A stretch of 42,456 nt of DNA, taken from positions 1-42,456 of IMG/VR virus record IMGVR_UViG_3300048839_000328. One strand, given 5' to 3'. Shown piece after piece: positions 7,070 to 14,522 of this stretch. Position 1 is the first letter of the stretch. The number at the start of each line of letters is the position of its first letter. This DNA is from a virus. The notes under the pieces were generated by a model. The model was given only the letters and a program-made list of their open reading frames with translations, had not been told where the DNA came from and ran no database searches. A program made the position numbers and the translations under genes.

Positions 7070-7349
7070 CCTTCCCTCCGATCACTCGGCGGCTCTGAGA
7101 GCCTGTGCTGCGCGTACCTGACTCGGTGGTCGCTCTCGTCGTCCCTGGCCGCCATGTCGCGCAGCAGCTTCTCGCGATCGGTAGGCGAGGCTTTGTCCAC
7201 CAGCAGGCAGTCGGCGAGGCGGGCCATGCCTTCCGGCCACCCGCACCAGCTCAGGTTGTCGCCCTGCACGCAGGCCACCAGCCATTCCTCTCGCGTGGGT
7301 CGGTGGAAAACGGTGTCGCCAGTGTCGATCTGGATCATCCTTCCCTCCG
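6747..7349 (-). repeat. Three copies of a gene-junction sequence (CATCCTTCCCTCCG on the plus strand)
   Basis: Exact 14-base copies lie at 6747-6760, 7067-7080 and 7336-7349. Each encodes the last residues (R-R-E-G-stop) of one gene, the ribosome site (GGAGGGAAGG) and the overlapping ATG of the next. The last two copies also share CTCGGC just beyond. The 5895 gene keeps a related end (DAADR). The repeat couples translation along this stretch and could serve as a homology seam for swapping whole small genes. Confidence 0.85.
7066..7338 (-). CDS. Hypothetical accessory protein (90 aa)
   Basis: I choose ATG 7338 (MIQIDTGDTVFHRPTREEWLVACV) because it sits directly after the repeated GGAGGGAAGG site; a longer ORF upstream lacks such a site. 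The N-terminal part, with paired tryptophans (EEWLVACVQGDNLSWCGWPEG), looks like a small beta-rich domain. A helical tail follows that ends in the shared SDRREG. Unknown function. Confidence 0.65.
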   Translation of the reverse strand: MIQIDTGDTVFHRPTREEWLVACVQGDNLSWCGWPEGMARLADCLLVDKASPTDREKLLRDMAARDDESDHRVRYAQHRLSEPPSDRREG

Positions 7350-7532
7350 TTCGCTCGGCTGCGCGAGTCCGCGCCATTGGCATTTGGGGCAGGGGTTCAG
7401 GTCATCCCAGTCGCCGTGCCTCCACTGCTTCATCCTGATTCCAGGATCGACGAAAAACGATTTGCACCGCCACTCGTACAGGCCATCGCGCACCGGCTTC
7501 ACGCTCGATGGGTACCACGGTGTGCGCTTCAT
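7335..7532 (-). CDS. Hypothetical small protein with CxxC (65 aa)
   Basis: Start at ATG 7532 (MKRTPWYPSSVKPVRDGLYEWRC), which overlaps the preceding stop and follows GGAG. It contains NPCPKCQWRG, a single CxxC that might bind zinc with the upstream Cys, and ends in the shared SERREG tail. The WYPSSVKPVRDGLYE opening resembles small phage proteins I have seen in other genomes, but I cannot name a family. Confidence 0.65.
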   Translation of the reverse strand: MKRTPWYPSSVKPVRDGLYEWRCKSFFVDPGIRMKQWRHGDWDDLNPCPKCQWRGLAQPSERREG

Positions 7533-7966
7533 TTCTCCATCCGTGCGGCGTCGAGCTTGCAGCATCGCAAGAAGGCCATATCCTTTGCGGCGCAGTCACA
7601 CTTAAGCGCAGCGCGAAGCTCCTTGTGAGCGTCGGACTGGATGCTCAGTGCATCCACCTTTTTTGCAGCCTTCCGAAGCCGCTCGATCTCTGCTTCCGCC
7701 GCGTCGCGCTCGGCAATTACATCCCTAAGTTGCTTTTCTAGGTTGTCGATCCCTTTCCTGGCGTCGGTACCAAAGAGGCGTTTAAGCTCGTTTGACCAAT
7801 GCGCACTGGATGGTGCCCACCTGACAGCTTGCGCACCTTGGGTTTCAAGATCGTCGAGCCGGTCGAGCAGGGCGCGGATGTCGTAGGTGCGCAGATTTGC
7901 GAACCCAAAGTCATTTGTGAACGCTGCCAGCACCTCGCGCAGCCGCTTGATGATGTCGTCACTCAT
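7529..7966 (-). CDS. Hypothetical coiled-coil protein (145 aa)
   Basis: Start at ATG 7966 (MSDDIIKRLREVLAAF); the longer frame upstream is a shadow of the preceding gene. Residues about 65-105 form a clear coiled coil (NLEKQLRDVIAERDAAEAEIERLRKAA). The C-terminus carries several cysteines (LKCDCAAKDMAFLRCCKLD). The end overlaps the next start (GGAGAAATGA). The pattern of an N-terminal helix, a coiled coil and a short tail is common in small phage early proteins; no function can be given. Confidence 0.65.
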   Translation of the reverse strand: MSDDIIKRLREVLAAFTNDFGFANLRTYDIRALLDRLDDLETQGAQAVRWAPSSAHWSNELKRLFGTDARKGIDNLEKQLRDVIAERDAAEAEIERLRKAAKKVDALSIQSDAHKELRAALKCDCAAKDMAFLRCCKLDAARMEK

Positions 7967-8291
7967 CGCTCTGCTCCTTGATTCCGTACTGCGCGAGGGC
8001 GGCGCGGGCGTACCTCTCGGCGTACTCATGCAGCCACGGATCACTCGTCGGGTCATCATGCGGCGGCAGCACGACCGGAGGGGTGGGCGCTGCGAGAATC
8101 GTCCGCAGCAGTTCGATGGAATGCCTGTGGTTACCCAGTTCAGCCAGCATCGCGTCGAGTTGCGCTTTTCGCGTTGGCATTCCCTGCCGCCAGTTCGTCG
8201 CGCAGTCGTGTTCGACATACCCGATGGACTCCTCCAACGCTTGCAACGCATTCTGAAGTGTCGTCACCGGCACCAGTTTCCATTCGGTCAT
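7959..8291 (-). CDS. Hypothetical protein (110 aa), MTEWKLVPV type
   Basis: Start at ATG 8291 after GGAGCGAGAA. It opens with MTEWKLVPVTTLQNALQALEE, the same opening as a segment of the 105-aa protein at 9243-9560 ([12 protein letters not shown]), so the two share a module. The rest is helical, with a proline-rich patch (APTPPVVLPPHDDPT). Unknown function; small proteins with the EWKxVPV opening recur in phage early regions. Confidence 0.65.
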   Translation of the reverse strand: MTEWKLVPVTTLQNALQALEESIGYVEHDCATNWRQGMPTRKAQLDAMLAELGNHRHSIELLRTILAAPTPPVVLPPHDDPTSDPWLHEYAERYARAALAQYGIKEQSDE

Positions 8292-8316
8292 TTCTCGCTC
8301 CTGCGTGGGATAGGAC

Positions 8317-8961
8317 TCATAACAGTTCGGCGTTCTTGCGAGCGTTAATTGCCTGATCCATGGTCTCGAACTGCCCGAGGTGAATCTGCTTTCCTTCGCG
8401 GTAGATATAAGCCCGCCACAACTTACGATTCTTGTTGTAAGTGACTCCGCAAACGCCTGATTTGTTGTTCCTGTAAGTAATGGAGCGAGCGGGATGCGGC
8501 TCGATTCCTCTATCCCAAAAATCCTTTTGCGCAATCGCTCTTGCAGCAATAGCCGATTCCTTGGAAGCAAACGACCCAAGGTGTATTTTTCGCCCTTCCA
8601 CTTTAATTGTGGCGTTATAAAAGCCGTCTGCCCTTCGGTATACACCGATGTCTGGCCGAAGGTGGTCTCTCATATTGCGGTTTTGCTGCGAAGCAGTGGC
8701 CCATCGACAGTTGGATGGATCGTAATCACCGTTCACATCAATTCTGTCGAGGCTGCATCCAGTCGGCCGTATTCCCATGTCAGACAAAAAGTTTTCAAAG
8801 ACCAGCCATCTATCGCATACCTTGATTCCACGCCCGCCGTAGTTCTTGAAAGCCTTTTTGCGTTGGTTCTGGCACCGCTGTTTCATTCCGACCCAGCACC
8901 AATACTCGGTCTTGTGGCGTTCTCGTAGCGTTGGCGTGTCGGCTTCTCGTTCAAGAGTCAT
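8317..8961 (-). CDS. HNH homing endonuclease with AP2-type DNA-binding repeats (214 aa)
   Basis: Start at ATG 8961, after AGGAGG. Residues about 15-95 carry an HNH-type nuclease core (YWCWVGMKQRCQN, YGGRGIKVCDRW, SLDRIDVNGDYDPSNCRWAT). Two AP2-like segments follow (IGVYRRADGFYNATI to LGSFASKESAIAAR, and SGVCGVTYNKNRKLWRAYI to IHLGQFETMDQAINAR). Such free-standing enzymes nick or cut DNA at a home site and spread into alleles lacking the gene. The gene is visibly AT-richer than both flanks, fitting a recent arrival. It splits two small accessory genes of the leftward operon. Confidence 0.9.
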   Translation of the reverse strand: MTLEREADTPTLRERHKTEYWCWVGMKQRCQNQRKKAFKNYGGRGIKVCDRWLVFENFLSDMGIRPTGCSLDRIDVNGDYDPSNCRWATASQQNRNMRDHLRPDIGVYRRADGFYNATIKVEGRKIHLGSFASKESAIAARAIAQKDFWDRGIEPHPARSITYRNNKSGVCGVTYNKNRKLWRAYIYREGKQIHLGQFETMDQAINARKNAELL

Positions 8962-9250
8962 TTCGGCCTCCTTTGATGCCGTGGGCCTGCTCTGCGAATT
9001 GCACGCCAGCCTTAAACGCTTCAACATGGTGACGGATAGACGGCCAGCGACAGAATGATTCGACTATCTGCTCATCGCTCAACGGCACCCGCTGCGCCAT
9101 GCCTGCTATCAGGTCGGCGGCGCGGTTGAGGTGTGGGACCAAACTATATAAGTCATCCCGCAAACATCCATCAAAGAAACCAGCAGCGGATCTCAGCTTC
9201 GCTGCCAGTTCGGCCATCTGGTCGGTGGTCATGGTCGGCAGTTCATTCAT
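8951..9250 (-). CDS. Hypothetical protein (99 aa)
   Basis: Start at ATG 9250 ([19 protein letters not shown]), after GGAGACAGCA. The sequence is predominantly helical: AELAAKLRSAAGFFDGCL, LVPHLNRAADLIAGMAQRV and HHVEAFKAGVQFAEQA. No family is recognised with confidence. It ends ten bases inside the start of the HNH gene, so the homing gene inserted directly downstream. Confidence 0.65.
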   Translation of the reverse strand: MNELPTMTTDQMAELAAKLRSAAGFFDGCLRDDLYSLVPHLNRAADLIAGMAQRVPLSDEQIVESFCRWPSIRHHVEAFKAGVQFAEQAHGIKGGRNDS

Positions 9251-9560
9251 TGCTGTCTCCCGGCTTGGGGGCGGCTGCGAGCATGGCGGTATATCCGGCT
9301 TCAATCGGTTGCCATGTCGCCGGATAGCTACCGCTCAAAAGATGCCGCTTAATCAGGTCTTCGGCGGCGGCTGAATACGCTGCGACCATCTTCGACGTCG
9401 GCTCCACCGGCACAACTTTCCATTCGCTCATTTGCTCGATCAGATCGGCGGCGCGTTCGAGGTCGGTGGCTTCATTGATTGAAGTCACGTCCACAACGAG
9501 AACAGAGCGGTACGCCTGCGCCAGCTTGCGTAGCCGCTCTGCTAGTGCTTTGTCGGTCAT
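9243..9560 (-). CDS. Hypothetical protein (105 aa), MSEWKVVPV module
   Basis: An N-terminal helical part ([28 protein letters not shown]) is joined to a C-terminal part [15 protein letters not shown] to [14 protein letters not shown]. The C-terminal part occurs as a stand-alone small protein in many phages and is related to the protein at 7959-8291, so this looks like a fusion of two small modules. Stop and start overlap with both neighbours. Unknown function. Confidence 0.65.
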   Translation of the reverse strand: MTDKALAERLRKLAQAYRSVLVVDVTSINEATDLERAADLIEQMSEWKVVPVEPTSKMVAAYSAAAEDLIKRHLLSGSYPATWQPIEAGYTAMLAAAPKPGDSNE

Positions 9561-10270
9561 GTCGCTTCCTCCGCCGGCAGCCAGATCGCCGCGTGCGACT
9601 CGATCATCGCAATCGCAGCCAGGTACTCTCGACCGTGCGCGCTGTCGCCGTGCGTCTTGTCGACTGCCGCACGGAACTCGTCGAGTGACCCGGAAAAGCA
9701 GCCGGCCAGAATGTAGACGCCATTGGCGGTCAAGTACGCGACCAGATAATCAGAGCGCGAGCCGATCGGGCCGATTTGTAGGATCGGCCGATCACCTGCC
9801 AGTGTCTGGTTGCCCAAGTACGCGCCGCGCAGGTACGCGCCGCTCAGGTACGCGTCGACCAGGTCCGCGCCGCCCAGGTCCGCGCCGCGCAGGTACGCGC
9901 CGCCCAGGTTCGCGCCGCCCAGGTACGCGCCGCGCAGGTTCGCGTCGCTCAGGTCCGCGCCGAGCAGGTCCGCGCCGAGCAGGTTCGCGCCGCGCAGGTT
10001 CGCGCCGCTCAGGTCCGCGCCCATCAGGTTCGCGCCGAGCAGGTCCGCGCCGCGCAGGTTCGCGCCGCCCAGGTTCGCGCCGCCCAGGTACGCGCCGCGC
10101 AGGTTCGCGCCGCGCAGGTTCGCGCCGCCCAGGTCCGCGCCGAGCAGGTTCGCGCCGCGCAGGTTCGCGCCTCCCTGTACAGCAGCAACGACGACATCCC
10201 GCAGCGACTCTCCGCCGCCCGAGTAAATGACGGCCCCGGTGTATCGGTTTTTGATCTCGTAGGTTTGCAT
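9557..10270 (-). CDS. Pentapeptide-repeat protein (237 aa)
   Basis: After a 33-residue head ([18 protein letters not shown] and following) come 24 uninterrupted five-residue units of the form G-A-(N/D/Y)-L-x (residues 34-153). A C-terminal domain follows ([17 protein letters not shown] to [13 protein letters not shown]) of a type I recall after pentapeptide arrays in other phage proteins. Pentapeptide repeats fold as a right-handed quadrilateral beta-helix, which in MfpA/Qnr mimics DNA and binds gyrase; whether that applies here is unknown. The repeat DNA is unusually uniform. Confidence 0.9.
   Translation of the reverse strand: MQTYEIKNRYTGAVIYSGGGESLRDVVVAAVQGGANLRGANLLGADLGGANLRGANLRGAYLGGANLGGANLRGADLLGANLMGADLSGANLRGANLLGADLLGADLSDANLRGAYLGGANLGGAYLRGADLGGADLVDAYLSGAYLRGAYLGNQTLAGDRPILQIGPIGSRSDYLVAYLTANGVYILAGCFSGSLDEFRAAVDKTHGDSAHGREYLAAIAMIESHAAIWLPAEEAT
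9812..10171 (-). repeat. Tandem 15-bp repeat coding for pentapeptide units
   Basis: Twenty-four tandem 15-base units, plus-strand consensus caggTtcgcgccgcg with changes mainly at the first variable codon (t/c/a) and the last three bases (gcg, ccc, ctc, gag). Codon usage is nearly identical from unit to unit, showing recent expansion or gene conversion. Confidence 0.92.
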
Positions 10271-10271
10271 G

Positions 10272-10442
10272 TCAATCCTCCAGCGGCAGGGTGTAGAGCG
10301 GCTTCCCGTCGAAGATTGCGCCCGGCACCGGCTTCGACTCTGCGAGCTGGCGCAGGAAGTCGGCGGCCTGCTCGATGTCTCGACCGTAAACCCTGGCAGC
10401 GGATAGCCGCTCGGCCAGTGCCATCAATTCGGATCGGGTCAT
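10272..10442 (-). CDS. Small hypothetical protein (56 aa)
   Basis: ATG 10442 follows GGAGCAGAC and overlaps the methyltransferase stop (ATGA). The translation is [15 protein letters not shown], then [15 protein letters not shown] and a C-terminal [10 protein letters not shown]. It has the same helix pattern ([14 protein letters not shown]) as the heads of the proteins at 8951 and 9243, so these may be distant relatives. It fills the gap between the pentapeptide protein and the methyltransferase. Unknown function. Confidence 0.6.
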   Translation of the reverse strand: MTRSELMALAERLSAARVYGRDIEQAADFLRQLAESKPVPGAIFDGKPLYTLPLED

Positions 10443-11482
10443 GTCTGCTCCGTCACGTCGAGGAATGCGCTGATGAACTCGGCGGCGACTTGCGGGACGA
10501 TGGCATTGCCGTAACCGCGCAGTCGTCCCACTCTGGCGGGTATCCCATGAGCCAGCGGGAATGTGCCGGGTTCAACTGGCCTGGCTTTCCCGTCTCGGCA
10601 GGCGATCCAGTCGGCGAGCCAATGGCCGGCGCTTCCTGCGATCCGTGAGCGTCCGGGAATCCCCATTTGTTCGCTCGAGGCGTTGACCAGGCCGCCCATA
10701 CCTGCCGCCCTAGCAGTGAGTTCTCCGGCACGTTCGGCTGATAGCCGCCGTCCTTCCAGTCGCGCGTCGTCGGTGTCGCCCAGGGCGACACCGCGAGCTT
10801 CGCGGCGCCCGGCAGTTTCAGAAAGTGCGCCCTTGATCCGTCCGACTTCACCGGGCCATAGCAGTGAGTCGATCCGGTCGTGTCGTTCACTACCGGCGTC
10901 GGCCATGCTGCGCTCGCCGCTGCACCGGGTAGCCTGTCCATTCCCTGCGACGGACCGCCATTCGGGCCGTCCTGCTGGCACGGCGTCGGCCACGAACCAC
11001 AGTCGCTGGCGGATGTGCGGAGCGCCGATGCCCGCAGCGCACAGATCGGCCGCCCCGACGGCGTAACCCGCTCCTTCCATGTCATCCGAAACAGTGTCAA
11101 GCCAGCCGAGTCCATCTTTGCTCGCAACCTGCTCGCCAAAGACCGTTGCAGGTTTGCACTCGCTGATGAGCCCGAACCAGACAGGCCATAGGTGTCTGTC
11201 GTCTGCGAAGGCTTTACGCTTTCCTGCGGAGCTGAACGGCTGGCAGGGACATGATCCTGTCCAGACTGGCCGATCATCCGGCCATCCGGCGAGCCTGAGC
11301 GCGTAGCTCCATCCGCCGATTCCAGCGAAGAAGTGGCATTGCCGATACCCGGCAAGGTCATCTGGTCGGACATCAACAATGCTCCGTTCGTCTACGTCGC
11401 CGGGCGCAATCAGGCCGCGCTTGATGAGTTCTCGCAGCCACGCAGCCGCGCCTTTATCGAACTCGTTGTAATAGGCGCTCAC
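10439..11482 (-). CDS. DNA (cytosine-5) methyltransferase (347 aa)
   Basis: GTG 11482 overlaps the preceding stop (GTGA). The family motifs appear in order: motif [12 protein letters not shown] (from residue 52), motif [11 protein letters not shown] with catalytic Cys80, motif VI FGEQV (Glu117), motif [14 protein letters not shown], a variable target-recognition region (about 170-320), and motif [15 protein letters not shown] near the end. It transfers a methyl group from S-adenosylmethionine to cytosine C5. No cognate restriction enzyme is visible, so it probably protects phage DNA from host restriction. A second long frame overlaps it (10453-11379). Confidence 0.93.
   Translation of the reverse strand: MSAYYNEFDKGAAAWLRELIKRGLIAPGDVDERSIVDVRPDDLAGYRQCHFFAGIGGWSYALRLAGWPDDRPVWTGSCPCQPFSSAGKRKAFADDRHLWPVWFGLISECKPATVFGEQVASKDGLGWLDTVSDDMEGAGYAVGAADLCAAGIGAPHIRQRLWFVADAVPAGRPEWRSVAGNGQATRCSGERSMADAGSERHDRIDSLLWPGEVGRIKGALSETAGRREARGVALGDTDDARLEGRRLSAERAGELTARAAGMGGLVNASSEQMGIPGRSRIAGSAGHWLADWIACRDGKARPVEPGTFPLAHGIPARVGRLRGYGNAIVPQVAAEFISAFLDVTEQT
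10453..11379 (-). other. 308-aa ORF overlapping the methyltransferase in another frame
   Basis: Open for 308 codons on the same strand, entirely inside the methyltransferase gene but one frame away. From memory, similar products with [18 protein letters not shown] and [17 protein letters not shown] are annotated repeatedly in phage and bacterial genomes. These pieces lie opposite conserved methyltransferase motifs; the last is opposite [18 protein letters not shown]. It could be a dual-coding gene or simply the predictable shadow of a conserved high-GC gene. I list it as uncertain. Confidence 0.3.
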
Positions 11483-11655
11483 GCCAACCTCTCAGTATGA
11501 AACCTGCAATACCGCTCGCCCGGCCCGAAGCCGCGATAGCGCGAGCACTGCTTCCAGCGCTGGCCCTTGGAATAGGTCACCAGGGCGGCGCAGCGGTGCG
11601 GGTTGAGCTTCGGCAGCGTGTCGAGCTGCTCGGGGGTCCAGGGGGTGCGGGTCAT
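11479..11655 (-). CDS. Small Cys/His protein (58 aa), possible zinc finger
   Basis: ATG 11655 (MTRTPWTPEQLDTLPKL) overlaps the preceding stop. It contains HRCAALVTYSKGQRWKQC and YCRFH, giving three Cys and nearby His in a spacing that could hold one zinc. It is basic and probably binds nucleic acid. It sits just upstream of, and coupled to, the methyltransferase start. No family assigned. Confidence 0.65.
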   Translation of the reverse strand: MTRTPWTPEQLDTLPKLNPHRCAALVTYSKGQRWKQCSRYRGFGPGERYCRFHTERLA

Positions 11656-11966
11656 CGCGGATACACCAGCCGCCCGGCCACCCGCGAGGGCAGCGTCGAG
11701 CATCGGTCGCTGCCGGGTCGGCGGACGATGCGCTCGGGGACGTAGGGGCGCATGGGAGCGGACGGTGCCGGCCCGGACAGCATCGAATAGCCGAGCGAGG
11801 TCAGTTGCCACTTTCCGCCGCCCACGCGCACGATCCGGCCTTCGTTGCTCAACCTGGTCAGGATCGACGCCACGAACACCTTGGCGACCGATGACACCCG
11901 CGACTGGATCTGCTTGGTCGTCATCGGCTCGGCGGCGATGGCGCGAAGGATGATGTGGTCGCTCAT
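11652..11966 (-). CDS. Probable winged-helix DNA-binding protein (104 aa)
   Basis: The first 70 residues read as a small winged helix: ILRAIAAEPMTTKQIQSR, VAKVFVASILTRLSNEGRIVRVGGGKWQLT, followed by a proline- and arginine-rich tail (PMRPYVPERIVRRPGSD). The T-K-Q-I...L-x-x-L-x-x-E-G-R-I...G-x-W-x-L pattern is typical of the recognition helix and wing. It may regulate the leftward operon or the host; the target is unknown. Confidence 0.65.
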   Translation of the reverse strand: MSDHIILRAIAAEPMTTKQIQSRVSSVAKVFVASILTRLSNEGRIVRVGGGKWQLTSLGYSMLSGPAPSAPMRPYVPERIVRRPGSDRCSTLPSRVAGRLVYPR

Positions 11967-12271
11967 CAGAAGGGGACTCCATCAAATTCCCACCGCTCGC
12001 ACCCGGCCGCCTTGAATTCCTCGGGCGGCTTTGCTTCCCAGACCGCGCACCAGCCGGCGCCGTCCAGGTAGACGCATGACCTGCAGGCCGGCGCCATCCG
12101 GTCGTACCGGGCCAGCATGTCGGCGAGCGCCTGGCGCGTCGCCTGCCAGTGAGCCCGCGTGATTGTCGGACCGGCGCCCGCCTTCATCATCGCGGCGATC
12201 GACGGGCCTTCACGCTCGGCACTGCCGGCGTACACGTCGGCCAGGTCGTCGCGCATGTTCTCGATGGTCAT
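11966..12271 (-). CDS. Hypothetical protein with C-terminal four-cysteine motif (101 aa)
   Basis: The helical N-terminal half (MTIENMRDDLADVYAG, HWQATRQALADMLARYDRM) leads into CRSCVYLDGAGWCAVW and AGCERWEFDGVPF, four cysteines that probably bind zinc. The TGATGA overlap couples it to the winged-helix gene. It follows the exonuclease gene. I cannot name a function. Confidence 0.65.
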   Translation of the reverse strand: MTIENMRDDLADVYAGSAEREGPSIAAMMKAGAGPTITRAHWQATRQALADMLARYDRMAPACRSCVYLDGAGWCAVWEAKPPEEFKAAGCERWEFDGVPF

Positions 12272-13317
12272 GTGCTGGTCTCCACGATCCGCCCATCGAA
12301 CTCGGCGCGCAGTGCGTCGGTCACCGGGTCGCCAAGCGCCCGCTTGTCCTCGGCCGCGTGGATCTCGAGGCTGGCGAGCCCGGGGCGGTCGCCGTTGACG
12401 AACTCCCGACCGGTGAGCTTGTTGCGGTAGCGCATCGACTCGCCGTCGGCGTCGATCGGCTCGGCGAACTTCTCCAGCAGACTCGGGATGTACCGGTGCT
12501 CACCGCACGCCAGAATCGTGTCGTCGATCGCCAGCTCACGGTTGCGCTTCTCGCACCGCCAGCCGCCGGCAGGCAGGGGCGTCGCGTGCGCGCAGCTCCT
12601 GCAGGTCACGTCCGGCGCGGCGGTGCCGTGGCAGTGGGCGTGGAAGGGGCAGAACTTGCACTCGTACCAGGCCGCGTCCTCGCTGATGCGGGCCGGCGGC
12701 TCGGCGGCGAAGATGATCCGGCCGGCGCGCTCCATGATCTTGTCGAACTCGCCCTGGTCGAACTCGAAGCGCTCGACGTGGATCTCGTCGGTGTCCTTAA
12801 CCACGAAGATGAAGGCCGCGCGATCGAGGCCCATCAGGCCCATGTAGACCTGCCCTTGAGTCCAATAGCGCGGATAGGTATGGCGGAACCCGTTCTTCCT
12901 GAGCTCGGCGAACTTCTTGGCGTTCACCGTCTTCACGTCGACCAGGTGCGGCGTCTTCGGCGCCTCCGGCAGGCCCAGGACGACGGCGTCCAGGTGCCCG
13001 CGGAAGTGCCCGCCATGCGCCTCGACGGCAAACTGCTGGCCGTCGGCCTGCCTGTCCCAGACCTTCATGCCCAGGGCGCGCAGCTCGTCGAGCACCCGGG
13101 CCTCCTCGCGGTGCCCGGTTTCGAACAGACGCAGCATCCGTCCGTCGAAGCGCTCGCGCGCCACCCACCGGAAGGTGAGCCAGAGCCGACGCGCGCAGGC
13201 CTCGCCCAGGATCGACGCCCCGAGATAGGGGCGCGGCCTGGCGTCGGCCTCGCGCCGCTCGTGCAGACCGTAGATGGCCTGCGCGAGCGTGTGCTGCGGT
13301 TGCGGCACGGCTGCCAT
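12268..13317 (-). CDS. PD-(D/E)XK exonuclease, RecB/Cas4-like (349 aa)
   Basis: The nuclease core is visible as GHLDAVV (Asp110) and HLVDVKTVN (Asp127-x-Lys129), preceded by FETGHREEARV. The conserved Gln-x-x-x-Tyr helix is RYWTQGQVYMGLMG. C-terminal cysteine clusters follow (CKFCPFHAHCHG, then CRSC and WRCEK), resembling the Fe-S or zinc part of Cas4-type enzymes. It probably resects DNA ends for phage recombination together with the DUF669 and Sak4-like proteins upstream in the same operon. Confidence 0.85.
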   Translation of the reverse strand: MAAVPQPQHTLAQAIYGLHERREADARPRPYLGASILGEACARRLWLTFRWVARERFDGRMLRLFETGHREEARVLDELRALGMKVWDRQADGQQFAVEAHGGHFRGHLDAVVLGLPEAPKTPHLVDVKTVNAKKFAELRKNGFRHTYPRYWTQGQVYMGLMGLDRAAFIFVVKDTDEIHVERFEFDQGEFDKIMERAGRIIFAAEPPARISEDAAWYECKFCPFHAHCHGTAAPDVTCRSCAHATPLPAGGWRCEKRNRELAIDDTILACGEHRYIPSLLEKFAEPIDADGESMRYRNKLTGREFVNGDRPGLASLEIHAAEDKRALGDPVTDALRAEFDGRIVETST

Positions 13318-13318
13318 G

Positions 13319-13807
13319 TCAGGCGGCCGACTTCGCCCACGGGGGCGTCGAAGCGGCGGGCGCCGCGGGCCTGGCGGCGGGTTTGGCCAGGGTGGTGGGC
13401 GTCGCCGACGAGACCGGCGCGAAGCCCGACACGTCGTTGCTCGGCCCGTAGGTGTCGCCCGGCTTGGGCTGACGCACCTTCACCGTGATCAGCACGGGCT
13501 TGCTGTGGAGTTGCACAGAATCGGTGAGCTTGAGCACACCAACCGCGTGACACAGGGCGGAGAGCTGCGCGCGGCCAATCTTCTCCGCTTGCTCGTTCTG
13601 GTTGGCGATGTTCAGCCTCGCCCACACCTTCCGGTTGACGTGCTCGCCGTCGAGGATCTCGAGGGTGAGCTTGAGCACTTGGCCGGTTCCGGCCTTCGTC
13701 TCGACGACTTCGGAATCGATGATTTGCGCAACGTACTTGCCGGCAGGAAGCAGGTCGAACTCTTGTTGCGGGGCGACTTCTTCGGCGTTGAATGCGATGA
13801 CGGCCAT
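13319..13807 (-). CDS. DUF669-type single-stranded DNA-binding protein (162 aa)
   Basis: ATG 13807 follows AAGGAG. The N-terminal beta-rich domain (FDLLPAGKYVAQIIDSEVVETKAGTGQVLKLTLEILDG, cut here for length: see residues about 18-56) matches the DUF669 pattern and ends with ARLNIANQNEQAEKIGRAQL. The C-terminal tail is Ala/Pro-rich and disordered. DUF669 proteins lie beside phage recombinases and exonucleases and are thought to act as SSB-like partners. It lies between the Sak4-like ATPase and the exonuclease. Confidence 0.8.
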   Translation of the reverse strand: MAVIAFNAEEVAPQQEFDLLPAGKYVAQIIDSEVVETKAGTGQVLKLTLEILDGEHVNRKVWARLNIANQNEQAEKIGRAQLSALCHAVGVLKLTDSVQLHSKPVLITVKVRQPKPGDTYGPSNDVSGFAPVSSATPTTLAKPAARPAAPAASTPPWAKSAA

Positions 13808-13810
13808 GAC

Positions 13811-14521
13811 TTAGGCTCCTTCTGTTTCGGCGGCGGTTGCCGCGGGGTGGGTAATCTTGTTGATGACAGCGCCAAGATCTGGCGCCTCGAATGCGTCGAG
13901 CGCACCGGAGCGGTCCTTAGCGGCGTACTGGAAATCGGCTTGCGTTTGCAGCCACCGCGTCGGCTGCCCCTCTGAGTCCTTCTCGACGCGCAGCGCAAAC
14001 ACCTCGTCGAAGAGGTACGGGAGAGACTGGCCCAAGCGCTGGCCGGGCATCGAAGGCGCATAGAGCATCGCGCCAGTCGTCTCGTCCTTCGATCGTTCGA
14101 GCTTCGCGCTCATGTAGACGTTGCGCCCCGGCAAGTCTCGGAAGGCCCGCAGAAGGTCGGCCATCTGTTCCTGCAAGGCGCCGTAGGCTTGGCGCGGGTC
14201 GCGCGTGGCCTTCTTCTCGGCGGCCAGCACGACTTCGGCAATCTCGCTGATCGAGTCCAGGCAGACGGTGGCGAACTGGCGCCCCTCGTCGGACTCGGCG
14301 AGGAACTGATACGCCTCGTGAACCTGCGCGATCGTCGTCACTTCGATCACCGGGAGGTCGAATTCGCGCAGCGACAGCAGGCCCGACTCGGCGCTGATGA
14401 TGACCGGGTTCGGGGCGGTGGCGCACAGGCGCGTCTTGCCGCTGCCGGCCAGCCCATAGGCCAGAATCTTGACGCCGTTGACGCGCGCGGCGTCGCGGCT
14501 GTTGACGAGTTTCACAGCCAT
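13811..14521 (-). CDS. RecA-fold ATPase, Sak4-like single-strand annealing protein (236 aa)
   Basis: A P-loop GLAGSGKT (residues 23-30) follows VKILAYG. The Walker B-like strand is FATVCLDSI (Asp89). The rest has the short RecA-core pattern of phage Sak4/AAA_24 proteins (GRNVYMSAKLERSKDETTG, LPYLFDEVFALRVE). Members promote annealing or recombination of phage DNA with help from an SSB. Its position in front of the DUF669 and nuclease genes completes a recombination set. Confidence 0.85.
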   Translation of the reverse strand: MAVKLVNSRDAARVNGVKILAYGLAGSGKTRLCATAPNPVIISAESGLLSLREFDLPVIEVTTIAQVHEAYQFLAESDEGRQFATVCLDSISEIAEVVLAAEKKATRDPRQAYGALQEQMADLLRAFRDLPGRNVYMSAKLERSKDETTGAMLYAPSMPGQRLGQSLPYLFDEVFALRVEKDSEGQPTRWLQTQADFQYAAKDRSGALDAFEAPDLGAVINKITHPAATAAETEGA

Positions 14522-14522
14522 G

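Noticed and set aside
9812-10171. CRISPR-like array
   Set aside because: The 15-bp units are back to back with no spacers and encode a continuous pentapeptide repeat; no cas genes are present.
10453-11482. Cognate restriction endonuclease next to the methyltransferase
   Set aside because: No neighbouring product shows a restriction nuclease motif; the HNH-AP2 protein is of homing type and distant in the operon.
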